Origin: CAYLMG01 sp964493425
GTDB taxonomy: Bacteria; Planctomycetota; Phycisphaerae; Sedimentisphaerales; Anaerobacaceae
Direction: 5' to 3'
DNA: 64,000 nucleotides
NCBI GenBank assembly: GCA_964493425.1
Contig: CAZBMW010000001.1
Coordinates: forward strand, 124,001-188,000
Shown here: positions 1 through 9,055 of the stretch, piece after piece
Numbering within the stretch: the first letter of the stretch is position 1
How the letters are laid out: the number at the start of each line of letters is the position of its first letter
The notes under the pieces: generated by a model
What the model was told of the DNA's origin: nothing
The model's database searches: none
Seen by the model: the letters and a program-made list of their open reading frames with translations, nothing else
Program-made: the position numbers and the translations under genes

Positions 1-737
1 TTATACCGATAGACAGCGAGCACTCGGCTGTTTTTCAGGCGATGCGTGCCGGCCGGCGCGAGGAAGTGAGCAGGATAATATTAACAACATCAGGTGGGCC
101 ATTTCGGGGATTTTCGGCTGCTGACATCAGTAAGGTGACATTAGAACAAGCCCTTGCACATCCTGTTTGGGATATGGGGCCAAAGATTACGGTGGATTCA
201 GCGACGATGATGAATAAGGCCCTGGAGGTTATCGAAGCAAGATGGCTGTTCGATATGCCGGTTGAAAGAATTGAGGTTCTGGTTCACCCTGAGTCGATAG
301 TGCATTCATTGGTTGAATTTGTTGACGGCTCGGTCGTTGCTCAATTAGGTTTGCCTGATATGTGCCTTCCGATACAGTATGCGCTGACTTATCCTGCCCG
401 AGTGGCTGGTATTGCAAAGCAATTGCGGCTTGAAGAGGTTGAAAGGTTGAGTTTTGAGCGGCCGAATCCTGAGGTTTTCAGGTCGTTGGCATTAGGCTAT
501 GAGGTTGCGCGGGCAGGCGGTACAGCGGCGGCTGTGTTTAATGCCGCGAACGAGACTGCGGTGGAGCAGTTCCTTGAGGGCAGAATAAGATTTCTGCAGA
601 TAGTCGAACTTATAGAGCACTGCCTCAATAAGCACAGGGTCGAAGAAAAAGCAGGTCTCGAGGAGCTTGTTGCAGCCGATGCGTGGGCAAGAGAAGAGAC
701 TAAGGCGGCAATAGAGCAGAAAAGCTACAGCAAATAG
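1..737 (+). CDS. dxr: 1-deoxy-D-xylulose 5-phosphate reductoisomerase, 3' part
   Basis: This is the C-terminal part of DXR, which converts DXP to 2-C-methyl-D-erythritol 4-phosphate with NADPH, the first committed step of the MEP isoprenoid pathway in the cytoplasm. The frame is open from base 3 and begins with the conserved motif IPIDSEHSAVFQ, so the gene enters from outside the window and the ATG at 42 is an internal Met. Other DXR signatures are GPKITVDSATMMNKALE and VLVHPESIVHSLVEF in the metal/substrate-binding domain, followed by the C-terminal helical domain. About 245 residues are present of the usual 390-400. A protease of the RseP family follows after 20 bp, the common bacterial dxr-rseP order, so the two are probably co-transcribed. 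Confidence 0.96.
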   Translation, partial: IPIDSEHSAVFQAMRAGRREEVSRIILTTSGGPFRGFSAADISKVTLEQALAHPVWDMGPKITVDSATMMNKALEVIEARWLFDMPVERIEVLVHPESIVHSLVEFVDGSVVAQLGLPDMCLPIQYALTYPARVAGIAKQLRLEEVERLSFERPNPEVFRSLALGYEVARAGGTAAAVFNAANETAVEQFLEGRIRFLQIVELIEHCLNKHRVEEKAGLEELVAADAWAREETKAAIEQKSYSK

Positions 738-757
738 CATTTTTTCGGAGATTTTTA

Positions 758-2935
758 ATGGACGAAGAGGAAAGAACGCTGAACGAGGAAGATTGCAACG
801 AAGATAAACTGAGGCCTAAAAGCAAGAGCAATGCTCAGCATCTTTTTTGGCTGATATTTTTCGTGTTTGTGATTTATCTGATTGTGGTCAGGCTTGGTCT
901 TGGTGTTTTAGCTAATATTTTTGTGGTTCTTCTTGGAATCAACGCTGTTATTATCGTTCATGAGCTTGGGCATTTTTCCGCAGCGAAGCTGACGGGGATG
1001 AAGGTTGAAGCTTTTTCAGCGGGCTTTCCTCCGACCTTTATAGGGATTTTGAGGACAGAGAAAGGCTGGCGGATTCGGATACTGCCAGGCCTTATCAGAA
1101 AAAAGGGTGCAGGGGGAAGTGGAGATGAAAAATCAGATGAGGCGGAGGATATCGGCAGGCTGACGTTTACTGTAGGCAGATGTCGAAAGGCTGGCGAGAC
1201 CGAGTATCGGTTGGGACTTGTACCATTTGGCGGTTATGTTAAGGTGCTTGGCCAGGAAGATGTGGGTAATGTCAAAGGCGGCGATGACCCTCGTTCATAC
1301 CCCAACAGGCCGGTATGGATGCGGACATGTTTTGTAATGGCGGGAGTGACATTTAATTTCGTTCTCGCCGTTATAGCTTCGATATTTATTTTTAATGCAG
1401 GAATCAAGCAGATACCGCCTGTGGTAGGTGGAGTTATGCCCGGCTCGCCGGCAGAAAAGGCTGGTCTGGTTGCAGGTGATGAAATTATAGAAATCAACGG
1501 AAAGAGCAGGTACCTTGAATTTTCGAATATAATGGAGGCGGCGGCTTTTTCCGGTGACGATGAAAAGGTAAGTATGACCGTCCGCAGGGAAGACGGTTCG
1601 ATTAAAGAGTTTAAACTCGCATCTGAGAATTTGTCCGGCAAGAAGGGTGATATTAAGCGTTTCGGTATTGAGCAAGCTCAAAGTCTCGTAATACCGAAAT
1701 TCAAAGAGCAAGATGCGGAAACTTTATACGCCCAAACAGGTTTGAAGGCCGGGGATAAGATAAAAGCGGTTAACGGAATAGAATTGAAATCCGGTTGGCA
1801 TCTGGAAGAAGTGATGAAGAGTGTTACAGCAAGGAAAGCAACGTTAACAATAGAGAGAGTTACCAATGGCAGAGACGGAGATATCGAAGAAAGAAAGACT
1901 ATCGAAATAGAGGTTCCTCTTGGGCTGACAGCGCAGATAAAGCAGGTTGGAGAATATAATCTTTTTCATTACTATGGACTTGTACCACGATTAAGAATTG
2001 TAGAGGTTACAGACGAGGAGAATGATGAGCTAAAAGCCGGTGATGTTATCACAGGTGCAGCGGATATTGAAAATCCGACTTTAAGGCAACTGCGGGCAGC
2101 TACAGCGGCATACAAAAACAGCCAGATGCCCATCGAGGTTTTACGGGAGGATAGCGATGGAAACGAGATGGAATTAGAGTTCAACGTTAAGCCGAAGGGC
2201 TCGATTTTCAGCAAACAAGCTTCGATTGGTATTGTGATTGTGTCCGACCTTGACAGGGCGGTTATCAGCCGAACAGTTGAAATTGGCGACGAATCGAAGG
2301 GGATGAATATACCGGCGGGAGCTACTATTTTGAGTATCGGCGGAGCCGAAGTTAGCGACTTTTACGATATAGCAAGAGAAATGTCCAAGCATTATGGAAG
2401 TGACGTTACGATTAAATGGCGGAGCAAAGACGGTGCGAAAGGAAGTTATCTTTTTCAGGCGGAGGCGTGGGAGGAATTTGTTCTGATTCATTCAGCTATC
2501 GGTGTGCCGTTTGAAAGTATGCTGAGACTTTACAAGGCGGAGACGCTGGCAGATGCGGTTATGATGGGTTATCTTAAGACGGTTTCTTTTATGAGGCAGG
2601 CAGTTATGACATTGCGCAAGTTTTTTGTGGGCCAGATTAGTGCCAGGCAATTCATGGGCCCGCTGGGTATTGCTAAATTGGGCTATCAGCTTGTTGAAGA
2701 AAGACAAACGGCGTATTACTTTTACTTTTTTTTCGTTATTATTAACTCATTCTTGGCAGTATTGAATTGTTTGCCTTTCCTGCCTTTTGACGGCGGTCAT
2801 CTTGTATTTTTATTAATAGAGAAGGTCAAGGGCTCACCGGTTAAAGAGAGGATACAGGTATCTTTAGCTACAGTGGGCGTGGTTTTGGTGATTGCATTTG
2901 CGTTGTATATTACTTTTTGTGATATTTTCAGATAA
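758..2935 (+). CDS. rseP: RseP-like site-2 zinc metalloprotease with several PDZ domains
   Basis: Membrane-embedded M50 protease; the family cleaves anti-sigma factors and signal-peptide remnants within the membrane. The zinc motif HELGH lies at residues 68-72 just after the first membrane segment. The second active-site motif near the C-terminus (NCLPFLPFDGGH) has FDGG in place of the usual LDGG. The periplasmic part is long: a clear PDZ domain begins near residue 222 (PGSPAEKAGLVAGDEI), a second near 325 (TGLKAGDKIKAVNG), and two weaker PDZ-like modules follow near 420 and 510. The protein has 725 residues against about 450 in E. coli RseP, and the extra length lies in the PDZ region and a charged N-terminal tail. 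It follows dxr closely. Substrate unknown. Confidence 0.93.
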   Translation: MDEEERTLNEEDCNEDKLRPKSKSNAQHLFWLIFFVFVIYLIVVRLGLGVLANIFVVLLGINAVIIVHELGHFSAAKLTGMKVEAFSAGFPPTFIGILRTEKGWRIRILPGLIRKKGAGGSGDEKSDEAEDIGRLTFTVGRCRKAGETEYRLGLVPFGGYVKVLGQEDVGNVKGGDDPRSYPNRPVWMRTCFVMAGVTFNFVLAVIASIFIFNAGIKQIPPVVGGVMPGSPAEKAGLVAGDEIIEINGKSRYLEFSNIMEAAAFSGDDEKVSMTVRREDGSIKEFKLASENLSGKKGDIKRFGIEQAQSLVIPKFKEQDAETLYAQTGLKAGDKIKAVNGIELKSGWHLEEVMKSVTARKATLTIERVTNGRDGDIEERKTIEIEVPLGLTAQIKQVGEYNLFHYYGLVPRLRIVEVTDEENDELKAGDVITGAADIENPTLRQLRAATAAYKNSQMPIEVLREDSDGNEMELEFNVKPKGSIFSKQASIGIVIVSDLDRAVISRTVEIGDESKGMNIPAGATILSIGGAEVSDFYDIAREMSKHYGSDVTIKWRSKDGAKGSYLFQAEAWEEFVLIHSAIGVPFESMLRLYKAETLADAVMMGYLKTVSFMRQAVMTLRKFFVGQISARQFMGPLGIAKLGYQLVEERQTAYYFYFFFVIINSFLAVLNCLPFLPFDGGHLVFLLIEKVKGSPVKERIQVSLATVGVVLVIAFALYITFCDIFR

Positions 2936-2970
2936 GAGGGAGAGAAAATCTTGTTGAGGGAGCGCTAAAG

Positions 2971-4404
2971 ATGTTGAATGATAATATTGAAGGGAAAAGC
3001 GGGCTGGGTAGTAAGGTTGGGGCTGGTGAGTGCGTTTATGAGCAGCCTCGGGATGAGGGCGGGGTGCTGGAGCAGGAATGTGAGCGATGGCATAACGGGA
3101 TATTCTCGGCTCTGAGGCAGGCGGACAAAAGGGTACGGGAACTTGTGGCAGGGGAGTTCGGCCGTCGGCGTAACAGCATACAGCTACTGGCGGCGGAGAA
3201 CGAGTGCTCGCAGGCGGTTCTGGCGGCTCTGGGGTCGGTGGTGCAAAATAAGACGGCGGAGGGCTGTATATCAGATAGACACCATGGCGGATGTGAGGTT
3301 GTTGACGGGATAGAGCAATTAGCGATTATGCGTGCGAAAGAGGTATTCGGTGCGAGATATGCGAACGTTCAGCCGCACTCGGGGACACAGGCGAATCAGG
3401 TAGTTATCACAGCGGTTCTGCAAAAAGGAGACAAGATATTAAGCCAGGCGGTAAAGCAGGGAGGGCACTTTTCGCACGGCTCGGCTGATTCTTTTACGGG
3501 CAAATTCTTCGAGGTCGAGAACTACTATCTGGACGAGAGGAGCTTGCTGCTGGATTATGATTCGATACGAGAGAAGGCGCTTAGGTTCCGGCCAAAACTT
3601 TTAATATGCGGAGCGAGTGCGTATCCGAGGGCGATAGATTTTTCGCGGTTCAGGGAGATTGCCGACGAGGCGGGGGCGTATCTATTGGCGGATATTTCTC
3701 ATATTGCCGGCTTGGTAAGTGCAGGGGCACATCAGTCGCCGATAGATTTTGCACATTTTACGACGACCAGCACGTATAAGTCGGGCGGGCCGAGAGGCGG
3801 ACTTATATTGATGGGTCAAGGCTACGATAAACGGGCAAAGGCGGGAGGCAAGAGGGCGGTGTTGTGGCAGCTTGTCGAGGCTAATACTTTTCCCGGCGTT
3901 CAGGGGACGCCTTATTTTAATAATATAGCAGCGAAAGCGGTCTTCTTTAACGAGATGCTTTCGCAAGAGTATAAACAGCGGCAGTACAGGATTATAGAGA
4001 ATGCGAAAAGACTTGCGCAAAGGCTTTTGGAATTCGGCTATGAGATTGTGACAGGGGGGACTGATAATCATATGGTGATTTTAGATGTATCCAGCCTGAA
4101 GGGGGGATTAACGGGGCAGATGGCTGAGAAGATTCTGGGAGAGGTCGGAATAGTTGTCGACAGAATAGAGCTGCCGACGGATGCAAAGAAGGGGAGTAAG
4201 AGTTCGGGCGTCAGGCTGGGAACGGCGATAGTTACAAAGCTGGGTATGGGGACAGAGCAGATGGATTCGATTGGCTCGCTAATTGACGAGGCGCTAAGGG
4301 CAACAGAGGTTTCTGACGAAGATGAATATACAATCGATGAAGGACTTAAGGAGCGGATTCGCAGCAGGGTTGCACAGTTTTGCAGAGAATGTTTGCGGGA
4401 TTAG
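2971..4404 (+). CDS. glyA: Serine hydroxymethyltransferase family protein (divergent GlyA)
   Basis: PLP enzyme of the SHMT fold; canonical members interconvert serine and glycine with tetrahydrofolate. Family features seen are QPHSGTQAN (residues 134-142), ADISHIAGL with D241 and H244, the PLP lysine K270, and SGVRLGTAIVTKLGM, whose Arg binds the substrate carboxylate. Several residues usually invariant are changed. The segment that normally reads KYAEGYPGKRYYGG reads KTAEGCISDRHHGG, so both active-site tyrosines are lost (T95, H105) while the catalytic Glu (E97) remains. The His before the PLP lysine is Tyr269, and TLRGPRGG is SGGPRGG. There is also a 50-residue N-terminal extension. Fold assignment is firm; the exact reaction is not, and a paralogue with another aldol-type activity is possible. 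Confidence 0.85.
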   Translation: MLNDNIEGKSGLGSKVGAGECVYEQPRDEGGVLEQECERWHNGIFSALRQADKRVRELVAGEFGRRRNSIQLLAAENECSQAVLAALGSVVQNKTAEGCISDRHHGGCEVVDGIEQLAIMRAKEVFGARYANVQPHSGTQANQVVITAVLQKGDKILSQAVKQGGHFSHGSADSFTGKFFEVENYYLDERSLLLDYDSIREKALRFRPKLLICGASAYPRAIDFSRFREIADEAGAYLLADISHIAGLVSAGAHQSPIDFAHFTTTSTYKSGGPRGGLILMGQGYDKRAKAGGKRAVLWQLVEANTFPGVQGTPYFNNIAAKAVFFNEMLSQEYKQRQYRIIENAKRLAQRLLEFGYEIVTGGTDNHMVILDVSSLKGGLTGQMAEKILGEVGIVVDRIELPTDAKKGSKSSGVRLGTAIVTKLGMGTEQMDSIGSLIDEALRATEVSDEDEYTIDEGLKERIRSRVAQFCRECLRD

Positions 4405-4431
4405 TCGAAGGTAAATAAAGGGGAGAAAAAA

Positions 4432-5403
4432 ATGGTAAAGGGGCTGAAAGTTTTTGTGGTTATGCCGGCTTATAACGAGTCTGCTCATATTGCGGATACG
4501 ATAAGCAAAGTACCTTCGGTTGTGGATAAGATTATTGTGGTAGATGATGCGAGCACTGATAATACCGTCCAGATAGTTAGCGGCATTGAGGATGGGCGTA
4601 TAGAGGTCGTCGAGAATAAAGAAAATCTTGGTGTCGGTGGGGCAACGATAGCAGGATATAAGCGGGCACTGAAGGAGGGTGCTGATATTGTGGTTAAGCT
4701 GGATTCGGACGGTCAGATGGAGCCCCGCAATATCGATAAGCTCATTAAGCCGATAGTTGATTGCGAGGCAGACTATGCGAAGGGATTTCGCTTTCACGAC
4801 AGGGTGACACTTCGCAAGATGCCGAAGATTCGGCTGATAGGCAACCTGGGTTTGTCTTATCTTGTGAAGATGGCATCTGGGTATTGGAATATTTTCGACC
4901 CGACGAATGGTTTTACGGCGATACACAAAGCGTCGCTGGAGCTTTTAGAGCTTGACAATATCAGCAGTGATTATTTTTTCGAGACGGATATGCTCTGCAA
5001 CCTTTACCGGCTGCAGGCGAAGGTTAAAGATGTTATGATTGCCACGCATTACGGCCAGGAGGCAAGTTATCTGAGTCCCTTTAAGGCGCTGATTCAGTTT
5101 CCACCGAAGCTGTTATGGGCATATTTGAAGCGGATTGTGTGGCGGTATTATGTGAGGGACTTTTCGCATTTTTCGGTTCTTTTTCCTATGGGGTGGGTGC
5201 TGTTTCTTTTTGGTATTATATTCGGTGGGGTAGTGTGGCATTCGAACGCATCGAGAGGGATTGCAACGCCGACCGGCACTGTGATGCTTTCGGTAGTGCC
5301 GTTATTCTTGGGCTTCCAGATGCTGCTGCACGCCAGCCTGTATGACGTGAACAGTGTTCCGAAGGAGCCTTTGCAAAAAGAATATACTCGGTTAGTCGAC
5401 TGA
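4432..5403 (+). CDS. Glycosyltransferase family 2 with C-terminal membrane hairpin
   Basis: GT-A glycosyltransferase resembling dolichyl/polyprenyl-phosphate sugar transferases. The N-terminal catalytic domain starts with VVMPAYNESAHIADTI and has the nucleotide-binding stretch IIVVDDASTDNT and a D-x-D type motif, LDSDGQMEP. The C-terminus carries two hydrophobic segments (about residues 243-265 and 280-300), placing the enzyme on the cytoplasmic face of the inner membrane. A close paralogue lies at 10214-11164. The first gene of the polysaccharide region, it begins 28 bp after the SHMT gene. Likely role: transfer of a sugar from a nucleotide sugar to a polyprenyl phosphate that feeds the membrane GT-C enzymes nearby; donor and acceptor cannot be read from the sequence. 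Confidence 0.88.
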   Translation: MVKGLKVFVVMPAYNESAHIADTISKVPSVVDKIIVVDDASTDNTVQIVSGIEDGRIEVVENKENLGVGGATIAGYKRALKEGADIVVKLDSDGQMEPRNIDKLIKPIVDCEADYAKGFRFHDRVTLRKMPKIRLIGNLGLSYLVKMASGYWNIFDPTNGFTAIHKASLELLELDNISSDYFFETDMLCNLYRLQAKVKDVMIATHYGQEASYLSPFKALIQFPPKLLWAYLKRIVWRYYVRDFSHFSVLFPMGWVLFLFGIIFGGVVWHSNASRGIATPTGTVMLSVVPLFLGFQMLLHASLYDVNSVPKEPLQKEYTRLVD

Positions 5404-5415
5404 TTTTTCCACAAG

Positions 5416-5431
5416 CTTCGTGAAAACGAAG
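5416..5431. terminator. Short hairpin between convergent genes
   Basis: A 6-bp perfect stem (CTTCGT/ACGAAG) closes a GAAA tetraloop between two convergent genes. There is no clear T-run on the plus side; on the minus strand a short T-rich stretch lies a few bases beyond. A weak bidirectional terminator is the simplest reading. Confidence 0.3.
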
Positions 5432-5459
5432 ATTCTCAGAGCGGCCGTCTTTAAGAATT

Positions 5460-7121
5460 CTACTGCTGCGCTGCGATGCTGTGTAAATCGAATATCAGGT
5501 AGGGAAGCATTCCTCCTTTATAAGTGAAGCCGTGTTTGGTTGGTACTCTCTGCTGGCCGGGGATGTATTCAAACGTGTATCTTTTTCTCAGCTCGTTTAT
5601 TATGGGTGCCAATTGGGGCAGGTTTGGAATGAGATAGTAAGGGTATTTACCTGTTTTGGCTTTTCCGAGGACTTCATTAAGTGTTTGGGCGGTGTGTATC
5701 TGACGGTCGAGGTACCAGGCGATTTCACATTGAATTGAAGCGGCCTTGTATTCATGCTGGTCATACATCAGGCTCTCGTAGCTTAAGAGGTATTTATCGG
5801 GCGGTATTTTCTGCTTAAGCTCTTTGAACATATTTATTTTTTGTTCCGGCTGCCATTGATAACTGTAATAGAAGTTTGTTCCAATCATAGAGAATGTGAA
5901 GACAAGGAAAGTAACTGCTGCTGCGCAAACTACAGCTATTTTTTTATTAAATTTTTTCAGCGCATCGTAAACTATCATTACTCCCAGCGCCAGAGCGATA
6001 GCTATGGGGAAAGCTATCGGTCTTTCCCAGTACTGGTGCGGGACGAGAGCCCCTCTTAGTATGAGCAGCTGAAAAACAGCGGGCAGTGTGAAGAGCCAGA
6101 ATTGAGGGAATTTGTATTTATATTTATTTTTGGATTCAGTCGTTTGATTTTCTGAGGCAAGTACATAAAACTGGCCCAAAGTCAGAGCGAGGATTGCGAT
6201 AATAAGAGCCGGGACTGTGAAATTTGTAACGGCGTGGATTCTGAACAGCTCAAACCATCTGGCCCAGGTAAGATTTTTCAATTCTCCGCTGGTAGCCCTC
6301 CATTTTGCGATTTCAATTATTTCGTGGAAGTTCCAGCCTCTGCCAGCAGAGAGGATGAGAAAATTCAGCAACAGACTGCTGAGAGGCGCGACTATCAATA
6401 TTAGAAGGATGGAGAAATCGGGGAATTTCTTTTTTTTGATTTGCCTGCAGATGAAGTGAACGCCGAGAGCAAGGGCGACGAAAAAGCCTTCCCAGGTCAT
6501 CTGCAGAATCAAAAAGAGTAAAACAGCGAGGAGCCACTTGTGACGATTTTTGTGTGTGTTTTGTTGAGGGACTATCCCCGTGACGATAAGGTAATACCAG
6601 ATTGTGAGCAAAGCGGTGGGAGTGAACCAGGTTGAGACACCCCAGACACCGAAGTAGCCTGTTAGGGGAAATGTTGCGAAGAAGAAACCTGCAAGCAGCG
6701 CTACGCGATAATCGGTAAGAGCTTTTAGAATTTTGATGAAGATTAGAACGGTTAAAAATGTTGCAATAAGGTTTGGTACTCTTATTGCGAGTTCGTTAGT
6801 ACCTATTATGAGCATAGCTATGGCGTCGAGCCAGGTTCTGCCCTGGGGGTGGTCGAGGTATCGAGCGGGTTTTTGCTCCGGGGGATTTCCGACGGCAAAA
6901 GTATCGAATCCTTTGGTATATCCAAGGCCGTAAACGACGTGTGAGCGTGCAACCCAGGCGGCGTGAGCCTCGCCCCAACTGTGCAGTCCCCAGAAGGGTC
7001 TGTCGATATCTCTGAATAATATGGTTGAGGAAAGCAGAGCAATCAGCAGCGCGCAAATCCAGAAATTTACGGTTTTATTGTTGGGGGGTGATTTTGGAAG
7101 TGTATTTTCGGTTTTTTTCAT
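5460..7121 (-). CDS. GT-C type membrane glycosyltransferase (ArnT/PMT-like)
   Basis: Large integral membrane protein with about ten to twelve hydrophobic segments and one soluble C-terminal tail. The first extracytoplasmic loop after the initial segment (DIDRPFWGLHSWGEAHAAWV) contains acidic residues in the position typical of GT-C enzymes, which use polyprenyl-phosphate sugars to glycosylate lipids or proteins on the outer side of the membrane. The residues YLDHPQGRTWLDA and RVPNLIATF match the general pattern of the GT39/GT83 clan. It lies on the opposite strand between a GT2 gene and the UDP-sugar genes, which supports a surface glycan role. Acceptor unknown. Confidence 0.75.
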   Translation of the reverse strand: MKKTENTLPKSPPNNKTVNFWICALLIALLSSTILFRDIDRPFWGLHSWGEAHAAWVARSHVVYGLGYTKGFDTFAVGNPPEQKPARYLDHPQGRTWLDAIAMLIIGTNELAIRVPNLIATFLTVLIFIKILKALTDYRVALLAGFFFATFPLTGYFGVWGVSTWFTPTALLTIWYYLIVTGIVPQQNTHKNRHKWLLAVLLFLILQMTWEGFFVALALGVHFICRQIKKKKFPDFSILLILIVAPLSSLLLNFLILSAGRGWNFHEIIEIAKWRATSGELKNLTWARWFELFRIHAVTNFTVPALIIAILALTLGQFYVLASENQTTESKNKYKYKFPQFWLFTLPAVFQLLILRGALVPHQYWERPIAFPIAIALALGVMIVYDALKKFNKKIAVVCAAAVTFLVFTFSMIGTNFYYSYQWQPEQKINMFKELKQKIPPDKYLLSYESLMYDQHEYKAASIQCEIAWYLDRQIHTAQTLNEVLGKAKTGKYPYYLIPNLPQLAPIINELRKRYTFEYIPGQQRVPTKHGFTYKGGMLPYLIFDLHSIAAQQ

Positions 7122-7326
7122 AAAATTCTCCGGGGTATTTTTTAATATAAAAACGCGAATATTATTTCATTTGTAATTTTCGGCTAAATCTTTTATTATT
7201 TTCACGAAAAGTTGAACTATGGTAATGATAAAAGTACCGGCTGTAAAGTGATATTACTGACAGGGGCCTTTTCGGGATGGGCATAGCGGCGTCAGAATAC
7301 AGGCTGTGAAAGGGGAAAACAATAAT

Positions 7327-8358
7327 ATGGGTGAAAAAGTTTTGAATGTAGCTGTTGTTGGAGCCGGTTATTGGGGTAAGAACCTTGTACGTAATTTTGC
7401 GACGGCTGACAGATGTGAGCTAAAATATGTGTGTGACCTTGACGAGAAGCTGCTTGTCGTGCAAAAAAGGAACTTTCCGGGTGTTGAGATTTCAAAGGAT
7501 GTTGATGAGGTACTGAGGGATAAGCAAATCGATGCGGTTGTGGTAGCGGTCGATGTGCCGAATCACTTTGAGATTGCCAAAAGAGCGCTGCAGGCAGGCA
7601 AGCATACATTTGTTGAGAAGCCGCTGACCTTGAGGAGTTCGGAATCGAGAGAGCTGATGAAAACTGCAGAAGAAAGAGGCCTGAAATTGATGGTTGGACA
7701 TCTGCTGGAATATCATTCTGCGGTGACTTATATTAAGGATTTGATAGATAGGGGTGGTTTGGGGCGGCCTTATTATATGTATACGCAGCGAGTTAACCTG
7801 GGAATTGTTCGCAAGGATGAGAATGCGTGGTGGTCTCTGGCACCGCACGATATTTCAGTGATTTGTTATCTGTTCGCCAGTATGCCCGTATCGGTGGCGG
7901 CGAGGGGGCAGAGCTTTTTGCAGGAGGATGTAGAGGATGTTGTTTTTGCGACTGTAAAGTTTGACGACGGGAAAATGGCACATATTCACTGCAGCTGGCT
8001 CGACCCGCACAAGATAAGGAAGATGACGGTGGTGGGCTCAGATAAGATGGTGACATTTGATGATATGCAGGCTAGTGAGAAGGTAAGGATATGGGATAAG
8101 GGTGCGGCAGTAAAGAAAGATACCGAGACGGGATATCCGGAGATAATATCTTTGCGGTTCGGCGATATTGTCATACCCAAATTAGTGACAACTGAGCCGT
8201 TGGCACTTGAATGCAAACATTTTATTAACGGCGTGCTTGACAATGAGCCGATACGCAGTGACGGCGCCGATGGTTTGAAGGTTGTGCAGGTCCTCGAAGC
8301 GGGACAGAAGTCGCTGGATAATAATGGTGAGCCGGTTGAGCTGGAGTATGATAAATGA
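7327..8358 (+). CDS. Gfo/Idh/MocA oxidoreductase, UDP-GlcNAcA 3-dehydrogenase-like (WlbA/WbpB)
   Basis: NAD-dependent dehydrogenase with an N-terminal Rossmann fold (VVGAGYWGKN) and the family motif EKPLT near residue 96, then the alpha/beta substrate domain containing HLLEYHSA. In the WlbA/WbpB branch the enzyme oxidises C3 of UDP-N-acetylglucosaminuronate. The assignment is supported by the next two genes, which encode the matching N-acetyltransferase and aminotransferase. A GTG at 7306 is in frame, but the ATG here is preferred because an AAGGGG ribosome-binding sequence ends 11 bases before it and the protein then starts directly before the Rossmann strand. Its stop overlaps the next start (ATGA). 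Confidence 0.88.
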   Translation: MGEKVLNVAVVGAGYWGKNLVRNFATADRCELKYVCDLDEKLLVVQKRNFPGVEISKDVDEVLRDKQIDAVVVAVDVPNHFEIAKRALQAGKHTFVEKPLTLRSSESRELMKTAEERGLKLMVGHLLEYHSAVTYIKDLIDRGGLGRPYYMYTQRVNLGIVRKDENAWWSLAPHDISVICYLFASMPVSVAARGQSFLQEDVEDVVFATVKFDDGKMAHIHCSWLDPHKIRKMTVVGSDKMVTFDDMQASEKVRIWDKGAAVKKDTETGYPEIISLRFGDIVIPKLVTTEPLALECKHFINGVLDNEPIRSDGADGLKVVQVLEAGQKSLDNNGEPVELEYDK

Positions 8359-9020
8359 GCGGGAAGAAGGATTATTTTGTTCACGAGTCGGCATACGTTG
8401 ATGAGCCTTGCGAGATAGGCAAGGGGACAAAGATATGGCACTTTTGCCATATTATGAAGGATGTCAAAATCGGCGAGCGGTGTATTTTCGGCCAGAATGT
8501 TTGCGTTGCCGGCGGCGTGGTGATAGGTAACAATGTAAAGGTACAGAATAATGTTTCGATATATACCGGAGCTGTGATTGAAGACGACGTTTTTTTGGGG
8601 CCATCGTGTGTTTTGACGAATGTTACCAATCCCCGGTCACAGGTTGTAAGGCACAGTCTTTATGAGAAGACGATTTTTCGCAGGGGCTGTACGGTTGGTG
8701 CGAATGCAACTGTTGTTTGCGGGATAGAGCTTGGCAGATACAGTTTTATAGCGGCAGGCGCTGTTGTGACAGAGGATGTTCCTGATTACGCGTTAATGGT
8801 TGGTGTTCCGGCGAGGCGGGCCGGCTGGATGAGCAGGCACGGTCATATCCTGAAAAATCCGGATTCGAACGGGATTATGGTATGTCCTGAGAGCGGTTAC
8901 AGGTATAAAGAGGTTGAGAAGGGTGTTATGCGCTGCCTTGACCTTGACGAGGAGGCGCCGCTGCCTGCAGAACTATCAAAAGGCAAGATACCTTACGACG
9001 AGTTCAAGAGGAAAAAATAA
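8355..9020 (+). CDS. Hexapeptide-repeat N-acetyltransferase (WlbB/WbpD-like)
   Basis: Left-handed beta-helix acyltransferase that acetylates the 3-amino group of a UDP-amino-uronic acid in the WbpD/WlbB family. The first 170 residues show the hexapeptide rhythm (IGKGTKIWHFCHI, IGERCIFGQNVCVAGG, IGNNVKVQNNVSIY) with V/I at every sixth position. The C-terminal 50 residues form a small extra segment with two Cys (about residues 178 and 195) that could bind metal, as some homologues carry. The start overlaps the dehydrogenase stop by four bases, indicating translational coupling. The aminotransferase follows after 35 bp. Confidence 0.9.
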   Translation: MSGKKDYFVHESAYVDEPCEIGKGTKIWHFCHIMKDVKIGERCIFGQNVCVAGGVVIGNNVKVQNNVSIYTGAVIEDDVFLGPSCVLTNVTNPRSQVVRHSLYEKTIFRRGCTVGANATVVCGIELGRYSFIAAGAVVTEDVPDYALMVGVPARRAGWMSRHGHILKNPDSNGIMVCPESGYRYKEVEKGVMRCLDLDEEAPLPAELSKGKIPYDEFKRKK

Positions 9021-9055
9021 ACAAGGGGCAATGTTTAAGTAACAGGAGAAGGTTT

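Noticed and set aside
42..737. ATG at 42 as the start of dxr
   Set aside because: The frame is open to the window edge and the conserved IPIDSEHSAVFQ lies before this ATG.
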